Of a DNA stretch of 64,000 bases, positions 20,492 through 29,924 are shown piece after piece. The position numbers and the translations under genes are program-made. The DNA is taken from the NCBI RefSeq assembly GCF_007570825.1, contig NZ_SUNB01000001.1:248001-312000 (forward strand). Reading direction: 5' to 3'. Each line of letters starts with the position of its first letter. Positions within the stretch are counted from its first letter, which is position 1. Source of the stretch: Pleionea sediminis. Its GTDB lineage: Bacteria > Pseudomonadota > Gammaproteobacteria > Enterobacterales > Kangiellaceae. The notes below the pieces were generated by a model. That model did not search any database. It saw nothing but the letters and a program-made list of their open reading frames with translations, and was not told the DNA's origin.

Positions 20492-23119
20492 TTAGAACTC
20501 GTAGCGAGCCTCAACAAACCATCCACGACGTAATGCATTGTAATGGCTAGTATTGAAATATGGCCAATTACGCCCTTCTTCAATTCGAGGATACTCATCA
20601 GTAAGGTTATTAACAATTAAATCGATCGATAGATTAAAATCAACATGATATGTTGCAGACAAATTGTAAGTTGTCCATGAATCCAATCGCTCTCCACCAT
20701 TCACACTATTTATTGTTCCCAGGCGGTTAGACGTTAAAGTAATTCGATAGTCATTGTATTCCCAAGTACTACTACTTCGGAAACGACTTCGCAAATCATT
20801 ATTGGCTCGGTTATTTCTCCAGTTAGTATCAACAGGGCTACCCGAGAATAATTGACGCTCGCTCTTCAATACGTTTGTATGATTTGCCGTGAATGAGAAT
20901 CTTCCATATTCACTATCAAAATTATATTTAAAGCTGCTATCAACGCCCTGCTGTAAACGATAAGCAGTATTGATAGGAAAAGTTAAAACGCGGAATCCAG
21001 TACCGTCTGTATCAACTCGATAATCAGCAAACGCACACAGCTCAGGATTAGCATCAGCATAACCATCAACATTTATACAGTTCTGGTAAATATTAGTGAT
21101 CGCCAATCCATTTTCAAATTCAACCAAGCCTTCCAGTTCAATTTGATAAAAATCAACCGACAAAGAAAGATTTTCGATAGGCTCATAGACAAAACCGAGT
21201 GATTGTGCTGTACCTGTTTCTTCTTCTAAACCTTTATTACCCAAGGTGTAAGCAAAAACATTGGTACCTGAGTAGTAAGCACCGCCAATACCGGCATAGA
21301 CCAAATGCATGTCAGGTGCACGGAAGTTGGAATTAGCCGTCGCTCGCAATAAAAGGCCTTCAACAGGACGATATTCTAATCCTAAATTATAAGTCCAAGC
21401 ATCATCGACCGCAGTTTCATCGTCGTACTTATCGTAACGACCTGCCGCTGTTAAATGCATATTTTTCATTAACGGCCATCGAGTTTCGATACCTAAACCA
21501 TAACTATTACGAGTACCTTCACCTTCAGTTCCGGTAAGTCCCCACCAGCCATCACCTTCAAGGTTCAAAGTACGAGGATGCAGATCGATTTCGTAGGTTT
21601 TATTAGAAGCTTCAATGATTGTTGCAAACTGTGCTTCACCATGAGTCATGGAGAATAAATCGCCAGAATAGGAGAAAGACAAGGTCGAAACTGCACTGCT
21701 TTTCTCGGAATCATTCTCTCCAGTTATCTGGTTTAACTCAGCTTGGGTGAGCTGACCAAACATTTGAGAAGTTTGATCGTTTCGATAAATATCGATAAAA
21801 CCACCAAATGCATCGTTATATTCGGTCGTTAAATATTGTCCGAAGAAAAACTCATTTGCTTCGCGCTCTTTCAGGCGAGTTTGTGATTCAGAGGAGTTTT
21901 GGAAACTATGTGAAAAGACAATTTCATAATCTTGGAAATTATCATTAAACCCACTGTAACCAATATGAATATCTGCACCACTTTCTTCATGAGTTTTTCC
22001 AGAATCAGAAATTTCATCTTGGGTAAATAATCGAGAATACTCAAAGAGATCAACTAGTTCATTCGCATCATTAACGATAGCTGTTGGACGTTCCGAACCA
22101 AAAACTAATGGTCCGCCATTACTTTTCGCATCGGATTTCCATAAGTGAACTTCCATATAAAGCTCATCGTAATCGCCTTGTTCAAATGAAATGCGATCAA
22201 AGACATTCACGCGAGTACGCTCATTTTTTAATGTGCGGCTTTGATCGGCAAAAGATGAGCAGAAGCTTCCTTCGTTATTTGCAATGTCATAAGTCGTATA
22301 GGAGTACCCAAATTCATCACAAATTTCGGGGGTCGTTGTATAAAAAGGCGTGCCGTCGGAAAAAAACTGGTTAGCGAAACCAAAAGCTAAATTGCTTTCT
22401 CGTTCTCCAACACTCGCACGATCGGCCGCAGTTAAAGGATCCGAACTATAATACTCAATAGCCCATAAGTTTTTAAAACTATCCTGCTCAACTCCACCGT
22501 ACCATTGAAAGCGACTGGAAGCAGCGCCACCTTCAAATGTATCTCCGGTCCGAGCCGCCAAAGTCTGACTGTCGAGATTCTTTTTGGTAATAATATTAAC
22601 TACACCAGCCATGGCATCTGAACCATAAATTGCTGAAGCACCGCCAGCCATAACTTCAACCCGTTCGACAATAGCAAGTGGTATGTGTGCCAAGTTTACA
22701 AAATTACTTTCACCATCTTGAGGAGAAGGATAATCAGCAATACGTCGACCATCTAACAAGTAAAGCGTTCGACCTGCCCCTAAACCACGAAAGTTTAACG
22801 CTTGTGCATTTGATTGGAATCCATTAGGAGCCTGTTCGCCCACAAAACTTCCAGTTGCAGACGTAAAAGAGCCCAAAGCTTCGTGAAGAGTGGTAAATCC
22901 TTGTGCTTGCATTTCTTCAGCTGTCATACTGACAACCGTAGCAGCCCCCTCAACCTCAGTCCGTTTAATACGAGAGCCAGTAATAATAATTCGCTCTTCT
23001 TGACTGTATTTTTTGGTCGATTTTTTTTCCGCAGAAATCGCATTTGTCTGGAATCCAAATGCAAATACAGAAGCAACTAGAGCCGCAATTGGCTTAGGTG
23101 AAAATAAATTTTTAGACAT
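20492..23119 (-). CDS. TonB-dependent outer-membrane receptor, large type
   Basis: An outer-membrane receptor of 875 residues from the chosen start. A frame extends 26 codons upstream, but the internal ATG at 23119 is preceded by GAGGATTTAAGT, a good ribosome site, and begins a normal signal peptide (MSKNLFSPKPIAALVASVFA to TNAISA). The plug starts with EERIIITGSRIKRTEVEGAA and includes LYLLDGRRIADYP and ERVEVMAGGASAIYGSDAMA. The C-terminus WFVEARYEF ends in Phe. The GSRIKR type is frequent in marine gammaproteobacteria and often imports peptides, glycans or other large nutrients; the ligand is not known. A terminator follows it. Confidence 0.92.
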   Translation of the reverse strand: MSKNLFSPKPIAALVASVFAFGFQTNAISAEKKSTKKYSQEERIIITGSRIKRTEVEGAATVVSMTAEEMQAQGFTTLHEALGSFTSATGSFVGEQAPNGFQSNAQALNFRGLGAGRTLYLLDGRRIADYPSPQDGESNFVNLAHIPLAIVERVEVMAGGASAIYGSDAMAGVVNIITKKNLDSQTLAARTGDTFEGGAASSRFQWYGGVEQDSFKNLWAIEYYSSDPLTAADRASVGERESNLAFGFANQFFSDGTPFYTTTPEICDEFGYSYTTYDIANNEGSFCSSFADQSRTLKNERTRVNVFDRISFEQGDYDELYMEVHLWKSDAKSNGGPLVFGSERPTAIVNDANELVDLFEYSRLFTQDEISDSGKTHEESGADIHIGYSGFNDNFQDYEIVFSHSFQNSSESQTRLKEREANEFFFGQYLTTEYNDAFGGFIDIYRNDQTSQMFGQLTQAELNQITGENDSEKSSAVSTLSFSYSGDLFSMTHGEAQFATIIEASNKTYEIDLHPRTLNLEGDGWWGLTGTEGEGTRNSYGLGIETRWPLMKNMHLTAAGRYDKYDDETAVDDAWTYNLGLEYRPVEGLLLRATANSNFRAPDMHLVYAGIGGAYYSGTNVFAYTLGNKGLEEETGTAQSLGFVYEPIENLSLSVDFYQIELEGLVEFENGLAITNIYQNCINVDGYADANPELCAFADYRVDTDGTGFRVLTFPINTAYRLQQGVDSSFKYNFDSEYGRFSFTANHTNVLKSERQLFSGSPVDTNWRNNRANNDLRSRFRSSSTWEYNDYRITLTSNRLGTINSVNGGERLDSWTTYNLSATYHVDFNLSIDLIVNNLTDEYPRIEEGRNWPYFNTSHYNALRRGWFVEARYEF

Positions 23120-23352
23120 ACTTAAATCCTCGCAGACAGGAAACAACAAACTCAATTCGAGTTTTAATGCGGCGGAGTTTAAGGAGCGAGCTACCACTCA
23201 TCAATACAATAACGGCGGTAATAATGCACAATACGTCATGTTTTCACCAATAATGTGAGGTATGCACGTTTATCGTCGAAAGTTCGTCAAAATATCGTCA
23301 TTTCATAAAGGGACCCAACACTGCTAGTATTGAGTTAACATCAAATTTTTTA

Positions 23353-25497
23353 ATGATAAGTATGATAAAAAATAATCTTATGACGCTAAAAAAGCTTACA
23401 TTCGTTAGCCTGATCTTATGCCTATTTATTAGCTGCAATTCTTCCGAAAATGAAACGTCGGTGAAAAAAATACCTTCCGTAACAACCGAAAGTAAAAATC
23501 AAATTAAAAAAGTCACTAAAAATTACGAATCTCATGAAAAATTGAAATCGCAACCGAAAAACTGGTCAGATATTAAAAACTCAGGATACATTAGAGCTCT
23601 CAAACTCTCCTGGGAACAAGAAAAACATTTGCCTCGCTCTGGATCTACAAGCCTGGTACATCGAGAACTGTTTGAAGACTTCGCTGAAGAAAACGGTTTA
23701 GACGTTAAATGGATTATGGTCGATAATTTAGAACTCATGCTGGATGCACTGAAAAATCATCAAGCGGATATTATCCCTAGACATCTATCGATTACTTCAA
23801 AAAGAGCTAAAGATTTAAGTTTTACTCAACACCTATCGAAAGACAAAGAAGTTCTGATCGGACGAAGTAAAATATCAAATTTAAATAAGCAATCGATTAC
23901 AGTGAAACTGCCAGCCGAGTCGTCCTATATTGATACCGCAAAAAAATTCTTCCCAGAATGGCAAATTGAATCCATGGATAAAGCCGTCAACTCAGATGAT
24001 TTAGCCGATATGATTGCCAATAAACAGATCGATTATACTATCCTTGACCAATCAGCGGTTGAAGTTCTCCAGAGTTATCGAACTGATATTAAAGTCATTC
24101 ATACTTTTCCAGAGGAAACCTATCAAGCATGGGCAATTAATAAAGAACGTCCAGAATTTCTTGAAAAACTAAATAGCTTTATATCAACCCATCGCTTACA
24201 AAGCTCAAAACAATCTATCCGCACCCAAGATTTAGAAGCTATTAAGAAAAACTCTAAAACCATTCGTATGATTACACGTAACAGTCCAGAGACGTATTTT
24301 TTATGGCGCGGAGAGCTCATGGGGTTCGATTATGATTTAATGAAGGAGTTTTCTGAACGTCATGGTTTATACCTTGATGTTGTCGTAGCCGAAACTTATG
24401 AAGAAATGTTAAAGCTATTAAAACAAGGCAAAGGCGATATTATTGCAGCAGGAATTTCTCGAACCGAAAAAAGAGCAACTGAATCTGAATTTAGTATTCG
24501 TTATAACCGTGTCGATGAACAAATCGTAGCACACAATGAGAGTGTTCCTATAAAGACTAAATCCGATTTAAAAGGGCGAACAATCTGGGTAAGAAAATCC
24601 AGTGCTTTTTGGCCAACAGCAAAAGTATTAGAGAAAGATTTCGGTATCATTATTAAAGCCGCAGATGAGTCCACCTCGACAGAACTACTGATCGGCCAAG
24701 TTGCAAATAAAGAAATAGACTTAACTATTGCAGATAGCAACTTAATTGCGATCGAACAATCTTTTCGCGATTCCCTTTACACTCCAATTACTTTGAATGA
24801 AGATATTCCGTGGGCTTATATTGTCCGTAAAGGAAACCCACAACTACTAAACGCAATCAATGCCTTTATTAGAAAAGAATATCGCGGTACTTGGTATAAC
24901 GTGGTTAAAAACAAATACTTTTCAAATGAATCAAAAAAACAAGAAATTCGCTCCGAACGCATCATCAGTGGCTCATCATTGTCACCCTATGACACTATCG
25001 TCAAGCAGCATGCCGATCCTTACGATTTCGACTGGCGATTAATCGTGTCGCAAATGTATCAAGAAAGCCGCTTTAACCCCAAAGCACAATCACATGCTGG
25101 AGCAGTGGGCTTAATGCAATTACTACCTAGAACAGCGCATGAACTTGGCTACAAAAATTTAAAAAAACCTGAAGAGTCAATTATGGCGGGTATTGAATAC
25201 TTAAATTGGACTCGCGAAAGATTCGAGGAATCATTACCGCCAGAAGAGCGATTGTTTTTTGCATTAGCGGCATACAATGCGGGTTATGGACATGTAAAAG
25301 ACGCACAAAAAATTGCTAAACAACTTAATTTAAATCCTAACAAATGGTTTCAAAATGTAGAAGTCGCGATGCTTAAATTGCAACAGCCCAAATACTACAA
25401 GACAGTTCGATTTGGTTATTGTCGAGGATCAGAGCCCGTTGATTATGTGCGAGAAATTCACCAGCGCTATTTAGGTTACGTTACAGTAACTCAATAA
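23353..25497 (+). CDS. MltF-like lytic transglycosylase with two substrate-binding-like domains
   Basis: Cuts the glycan chains of peptidoglycan, forming 1,6-anhydro-muropeptides. An N-terminal lipoprotein signal ends in LFISCNSS. Two successive solute-binding-protein-like domains follow, about 70-275 (WSDIKNSGYIRALKL onward) and 285-525 (SKTIRMITRNSPETYFLWRG onward). The C-terminal SLT domain (about 545-690) has the catalytic glutamate, Glu571, in MYQESRFNPKAQSHAGAVG, plus LMQLLP and AAYNAGYGHV. E. coli MltF has one such regulatory domain and about 518 residues; this one has 714. The start is uncertain: ATG codons at 23353, 23362 and 23380 all lack a strong ribosome site. Confidence 0.9.
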   Translation: MISMIKNNLMTLKKLTFVSLILCLFISCNSSENETSVKKIPSVTTESKNQIKKVTKNYESHEKLKSQPKNWSDIKNSGYIRALKLSWEQEKHLPRSGSTSLVHRELFEDFAEENGLDVKWIMVDNLELMLDALKNHQADIIPRHLSITSKRAKDLSFTQHLSKDKEVLIGRSKISNLNKQSITVKLPAESSYIDTAKKFFPEWQIESMDKAVNSDDLADMIANKQIDYTILDQSAVEVLQSYRTDIKVIHTFPEETYQAWAINKERPEFLEKLNSFISTHRLQSSKQSIRTQDLEAIKKNSKTIRMITRNSPETYFLWRGELMGFDYDLMKEFSERHGLYLDVVVAETYEEMLKLLKQGKGDIIAAGISRTEKRATESEFSIRYNRVDEQIVAHNESVPIKTKSDLKGRTIWVRKSSAFWPTAKVLEKDFGIIIKAADESTSTELLIGQVANKEIDLTIADSNLIAIEQSFRDSLYTPITLNEDIPWAYIVRKGNPQLLNAINAFIRKEYRGTWYNVVKNKYFSNESKKQEIRSERIISGSSLSPYDTIVKQHADPYDFDWRLIVSQMYQESRFNPKAQSHAGAVGLMQLLPRTAHELGYKNLKKPEESIMAGIEYLNWTRERFEESLPPEERLFFALAAYNAGYGHVKDAQKIAKQLNLNPNKWFQNVEVAMLKLQQPKYYKTVRFGYCRGSEPVDYVREIHQRYLGYVTVTQ

Positions 25498-25529
25498 CGC
25501 TTGACAATAATCCATGAAAGCGAAAGCGG

Positions 25530-26732
25530 CTAACCGGCTTTTACACACTCAGTATACGCTGCATGGAGAGCCTGCTGGAGGTCACTGATGATGTCATCAA
25601 CATGCTCTAAACCAACAGATAAACGAATTAATGTATCGCTGATTCCTGCCTCTCTGCGTTGTTCTGGTTCATAGGGCGAATGAGTCATGGACGCCGGATG
25701 CTGAATTAATGTTTCCGCATCACCTAAGCTCACCGCAATTTTACACATCGATAACTTATCCATAAATTGTACTGCGTTTTCAAAATTACCGTGCATTTCA
25801 AAAGCCATAACTCCACCAGCCGCTTTCATTTGTTGGCCGATTAAACGATTGCCTTCATGAGAGGCTAGACCTGGATAAAATACGGTTTTAACAGAAGGAT
25901 GGTTTTCTAAAAACTCAGCTACTTTTTGAGCGTTTTCGCAATGACGCTCAACACGAATGTGTAACGTTTTAAGACCTCGAATAATCAACCAAGCATCATG
26001 AGGACTCATCACCGCGCCCATGTCTTTCAAGGTTGTCATTTTGATTTCTTGAATGGTTTCCTGATCGCCGCAGACAATTCCAGCAATTACATCACCGTGA
26101 CCATTTAAATACTTGGTTGCGCTGTGGATAATTAAATCAATTCCATGCTCCGCAGGCCGCTGAAGTACCGGTGACATAAACGTGTTGTCGACAACCGTTT
26201 TCACTTCAAACTCTTTACCTAATCGAGACAAAGATTCTAAGTCAACACACACCATGTTCGGATTGATAGGAGTTTCTGCATACAAGACTTTAGTATTGGC
26301 TTGCATTGCATTGCGAACGGCAATTTCATTATTAATATCAACAAAAGAAACTTCGATGCCAAAATCACGACACTTGTGTTCGAGTAAAGCATAGGTGCAG
26401 CCATACAGCGCATTAGAAGCAACAATATGATCGCCCGCTTTAACTAATGCAAAAATAGTTGCAGAAACCGCTCCCATACCAGAGCCTAAAGCAACAGCAT
26501 CTTCTGTACCCTCAAGAGTTGCCATTCTTTGCTCAAGCTCACGAACAGTCGGATTACCCAGTCGACCATAAATATATCCCTGCTCATCGCCATTAAAACG
26601 AGCCCCACCTTGTTCTGTATTATCAAACACATAAGTTGAAGTTTGATAAATCGGGGTACTCAAAGCGCCAAACTGTTGATCTGCGACTTTTCCAGCGTGG
26701 ATAGTATTCGTTTCTATGTGAGTCGACTTCAT
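25530..26732 (-). CDS. mdeA: methionine gamma-lyase (PLP-dependent)
   Basis: A PLP enzyme of the Cys/Met metabolism family that splits methionine into methanethiol, 2-oxobutyrate and ammonia. The PLP lysine is Lys207 in HSATKYLNGHGD. Cys112 in LYGCTYAL corresponds to the active-site cysteine of Pseudomonas putida methionine gamma-lyase (LYGCTFAF), which favours this call over cystathionine gamma-synthase or gamma-lyase. Length 400 is normal. An Lrp-family regulator gene lies 52 bases upstream on the same strand. Confidence 0.85.
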   Translation of the reverse strand: MKSTHIETNTIHAGKVADQQFGALSTPIYQTSTYVFDNTEQGGARFNGDEQGYIYGRLGNPTVRELEQRMATLEGTEDAVALGSGMGAVSATIFALVKAGDHIVASNALYGCTYALLEHKCRDFGIEVSFVDINNEIAVRNAMQANTKVLYAETPINPNMVCVDLESLSRLGKEFEVKTVVDNTFMSPVLQRPAEHGIDLIIHSATKYLNGHGDVIAGIVCGDQETIQEIKMTTLKDMGAVMSPHDAWLIIRGLKTLHIRVERHCENAQKVAEFLENHPSVKTVFYPGLASHEGNRLIGQQMKAAGGVMAFEMHGNFENAVQFMDKLSMCKIAVSLGDAETLIQHPASMTHSPYEPEQRREAGISDTLIRLSVGLEHVDDIISDLQQALHAAYTECVKAG

Positions 26733-26784
26733 TGGATTTACCTCTATTGTTTCTGTACAAACCGACTCATGAAAGAGTCGTCAA

Positions 26785-27267
26785 TCAGGGTTCATCAAGG
26801 TCTAAAACCATTGATGATTTATATTCTTTTAATACTAAACTCGTATGCAATCGAGCGATTCCAGGCATTGGAATAAGCTTTTGCGAAATAAATGCCTCAA
26901 GTGCTTGAGTGTTTTTTAAAATTACCTTGAGCAGATAATCGTACTCACCTGTGACATTGTGACACTCCAATACTTCTGGCATGGCTACGATACGATCCAG
27001 AATATCGTGGATTTGCTGATGTTGATGAAGCGACAAGGTTAACTGAATAAAACTCAAGGTATCGTGCCCGGTTTTGTAACGATTCAGCACCGCCACAAAA
27101 CGATCGATAAGTCCCTGCTTTTCCAACCTTTTTTGCCTGGCTAAAGTCGCCGGTGGCGATAAGTTAACGCGCTTTGCTAAATCAACATTGCTGATCCGAC
27201 CTTCAGTCTGTAACACCCTTAAAATAGCGATATCAGCAGCATCCAGCTCTATTTTTGACTCTACCAT
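26785..27267 (-). CDS. Lrp/AsnC-family transcriptional regulator
   Basis: A 160-residue regulator with an N-terminal winged helix-turn-helix (about 8-60, LDAADIAILRVLQTEGRISNV with LSPPATLARQKRLEKQG) and a C-terminal RAM effector-binding domain (about 75-150, VTGEYDYLLKVILKN). Lrp-family proteins sense amino acids. The neighbour downstream is methionine gamma-lyase, so control of methionine breakdown, as by MdeR in Pseudomonas, is likely but inferred. The ATG faces a 358-base non-coding region. Confidence 0.92.
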   Translation of the reverse strand: MVESKIELDAADIAILRVLQTEGRISNVDLAKRVNLSPPATLARQKRLEKQGLIDRFVAVLNRYKTGHDTLSFIQLTLSLHQHQQIHDILDRIVAMPEVLECHNVTGEYDYLLKVILKNTQALEAFISQKLIPMPGIARLHTSLVLKEYKSSMVLDLDEP

Positions 27268-27625
27268 TATCGGCCCTCATAATTAAGATTAAATTGCGAT
27301 ACGCCATAAATAGCATTTTTAATTAAGCATTTCGAGCTTTCAGCAAAATTTAATTAACCAAACAACCAGAGATAATACTAACTGCAGAATATTATTTTGA
27401 GTGCGGCGCAACATGTGAAAGAAAAGAACAGAAAATGAATGAGGTACAGACTGCAGGAACGTAAAAATCTCGGTTTATTGAAACGCAGCAGGCTACTCAG
27501 TCAGACAAAATAAATATTCGGCCAGACTGAGTTCTATAATGATATGTCCAAAAAACGACTTAGGGTCTTAGGTAACAAGAGGCTGGCAATGAGAGCTTAA
27601 ATTCCAATAATAGGAGTCTCATCCC
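27268..27625. other. non-coding stretch upstream of the Lrp-type regulator
   Basis: It separates the tldD stop from the regulator start on the other side, so it should hold the regulator promoter. It is AT-rich near the regulator (AATTAA repeats, fitting Lrp-type autoregulation). An inverted repeat ACTCAGTC (27495-27502) and GACTGAGT (27525-27532) is visible, with no U-tract. No RNA gene or ORF is convincing. Confidence 0.4.
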
Positions 27626-29065
27626 CTAATTTGTACCACCAACAGTTAGCTCATCGACTTTCAAAGTAGGTTGCCCAACACCAACCGGTACTGACTGACC
27701 TTCTTTACCACACACGCCCACGCCTTTATCCAAGGCTAAGTCAGTGCCAACCATAGAAATCTTCTTCATGACTTCTGGGCCATTGCCAATTAATGTTGCT
27801 CCTTTTACCGGTGTCGTAATTTTTCCCTTTTCAATTAAGTAAGCTTCACTGGTTGAAAATACAAATTTGCCCGACGTAATATCAACTTGTCCACCGCCAA
27901 AGTTTGGTGCATAGATACCTTTTTCAACCGACTTGATGATATCTTCTGGATTATCTTTTCCAGCCAACATGTAGGTGTTTGTCATACGCGGCATCGGCAA
28001 GTGCGCGTAAGACTCTCTTCGGCCATTGCCAGTTGATTGTTGATTCATCAGTCGTGCATTACGTTTATCTTGCATGTATCCGCGCAACACACCGTCCTCA
28101 ATAAGTACTGTTTTTTGAGTCGGAGTTCCCTCATCATCAATAGACAAAGATCCGCGCGCACGATCAATGGTTCCATCGTCAACGACAGTTACCAAAGGAG
28201 AAGCCACTCTCTCACCAATCCTTCCAGAAAATGCAGACGACCCCTTACGATTAAAGTCACCTTCCAAACCATGACCGACAGCCTCATGCAACAATACTCC
28301 AGGCCATCCAGCCCCAAGTACAACCGGCATAACTCCTGCAGGCGCGTCAACGGCCTCCAAGTTAACTAATGCTTGTCGAACGGCTTCTTTAGCAAAATAA
28401 TCAATATTATGTTGCGCAATTAAGGCGTTAAAATCATAACGACCTCCACCACCCGCACTGCCACGTTCACGACGGCCATTGTGCTCAGCAATTACAGACA
28501 CATTAATTCGAACTAAAGGTCGAACATCGGCAGCCAGAGTTCCATCCGATGCAACAACCAACACTTGCTCATGAACCGCGGCTAGAGATGCCATGACTTG
28601 TTTAACCTTAGGATCTTCAGCTCGCGCCCGTTCGTCGAGTTCTTTGAGTAAGGTAATTTTTTGTTCTTCACTCATCGATAGTATTGGATCGTCATCATCA
28701 TAAAGAGAAGTGATGACTGGAGATTGCCAAGCATTTACTTTGGCGATGCTACCTGCTTTAGCGATCGCTTTGGCCGCGCCAGATGCTCTTTGCAAAGCCG
28801 GCATCATAATTTCTTCCGAATAGGCAAAACCCGTTTTCTCTCCCGATAAAGCTCTTACACCAACACCACGATCAGAATTGTAATTGGCATCTTTAACAAT
28901 ACCATCTTCCAGTCCCCAACTTTCGTGTCGGACACTCTGAAAATAAAGTTCTGCGTTATCCACTTTGTGACTCAACATCGATTCTAATAATTTTGCAAGT
29001 TGTTGCTCATCTAAACCCGATGGTTGAAAAAAATGCTGCTTTACTTGATCGAGATGTGATGCCAT
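27626..29065 (-). CDS. tldD: metalloprotease subunit TldD
   Basis: The zinc-bearing half of the TldD/TldE peptidase. The metal motif HExxxH is seen as [14 protein letters not shown] in the middle of the protein, and [20 protein letters not shown] is near the C-terminus. Length 479 is normal. It is the last gene of the minus-strand run from mreB, in the same order as in E. coli. Its partner pmbA is 10 kb away. Confidence 0.96.
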   Translation of the reverse strand: MASHLDQVKQHFFQPSGLDEQQLAKLLESMLSHKVDNAELYFQSVRHESWGLEDGIVKDANYNSDRGVGVRALSGEKTGFAYSEEIMMPALQRASGAAKAIAKAGSIAKVNAWQSPVITSLYDDDDPILSMSEEQKITLLKELDERARAEDPKVKQVMASLAAVHEQVLVVASDGTLAADVRPLVRINVSVIAEHNGRRERGSAGGGGRYDFNALIAQHNIDYFAKEAVRQALVNLEAVDAPAGVMPVVLGAGWPGVLLHEAVGHGLEGDFNRKGSSAFSGRIGERVASPLVTVVDDGTIDRARGSLSIDDEGTPTQKTVLIEDGVLRGYMQDKRNARLMNQQSTGNGRRESYAHLPMPRMTNTYMLAGKDNPEDIIKSVEKGIYAPNFGGGQVDITSGKFVFSTSEAYLIEKGKITTPVKGATLIGNGPEVMKKISMVGTDLALDKGVGVCGKEGQSVPVGVGQPTLKVDELTVGGTN

Positions 29066-29090
29066 AAATGTCCTAATTTGGTTGCTTAAA

Positions 29091-29924
29091 CTAATTTATT
29101 CTTCGGTGTTCGAGTACCGGAAGCTTTTCTTGTAACTTAACACGATCTGCTATCTCTATCGATTGTGTCAATATTCCAAGCTCACTTTTTAATTGGCCTA
29201 AGATATCGCCCCATGGGTTAATAATCATAGAATGTCCCCAGGTGATACGTCCGTTTTCGTGTTTGCCAGCTTGTGCAGCACCCGCGATAAAACATTGGTT
29301 TTCGATTGCTCGAGCTCGCAATAAAACTTCCCAATGTGCCTTTCCAGTTGGTACAGTAAAGGCCGATGGTAACGCGACTAAATCGACATTGTCTTCTGCG
29401 TATTTACGAAAAAGCTCCGGAAAGCGAATATCGTAACAAACCGCCAAGCCAATTTTACCCCAGGGAGACTCCACAAAAACAGGCTTTTCTCCGGGCATGC
29501 TATATTGAGATTCTTGATAATTACCAACATTATCATCAATAGAGACATCAAACATGTGCACCTTATCATAGAACCCTACGTTTTCGCCTGAGTCATCATA
29601 AACATAACATCGAGCATACGGCCGCTGCGGATCATCTGAGCAAACGGGAATACTGCCACCAATAATCCAAACGCCGTATTTTGCGGCAGATTCTTGCATC
29701 ATGTCTTGTATTTGTCCCTGTCCATGCTGTTCTTGAACGTTTAATTTTGATGTTAAATCACGTCCCATCAGAGGATAGTATTCAGGTAAAATAACTAGCT
29801 GAGCACCATCTGCAGCTGCTGCTGCAATTTTTTGTTTTGCAAATTTTAAATTAATGTGAAGATCGCAGCCCGAGCACATTTGAATGACAGACAACCTCAG
29901 AGTTGATGTGTGTTTCACAGTCAA
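29091..29924 (-). CDS. nitrilase-superfamily carbon-nitrogen hydrolase (Nit-type)
   Basis: A cytoplasmic amidase-like enzyme of 277 residues. The catalytic triad of the superfamily is seen as Glu in ILPEYYPL, Lys in YDKVHMFDV and Cys in [15 protein letters not shown]. The pattern best fits the Nit1/NitFhit branch, some members of which hydrolyse deaminated glutathione; that substrate is inferred. The start is a TTG that overlaps the yhdP stop (TTGA), with AAAGG nine bases upstream. It sits between yhdP and tldD, where relatives often carry it. Confidence 0.9.
   Translation of the reverse strand: MTVKHTSTLRLSVIQMCSGCDLHINLKFAKQKIAAAAADGAQLVILPEYYPLMGRDLTSKLNVQEQHGQGQIQDMMQESAAKYGVWIIGGSIPVCSDDPQRPYARCYVYDDSGENVGFYDKVHMFDVSIDDNVGNYQESQYSMPGEKPVFVESPWGKIGLAVCYDIRFPELFRKYAEDNVDLVALPSAFTVPTGKAHWEVLLRARAIENQCFIAGAAQAGKHENGRITWGHSMIINPWGDILGQLKSELGILTQSIEIADRVKLQEKLPVLEHRRIN

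Noticed and set aside
23120-23197. N-terminal extension of 26 codons for the 875-residue TonB receptor
   Set aside because: The internal ATG has a good GAGGA ribosome site and starts a normal signal peptide; the extension does not.
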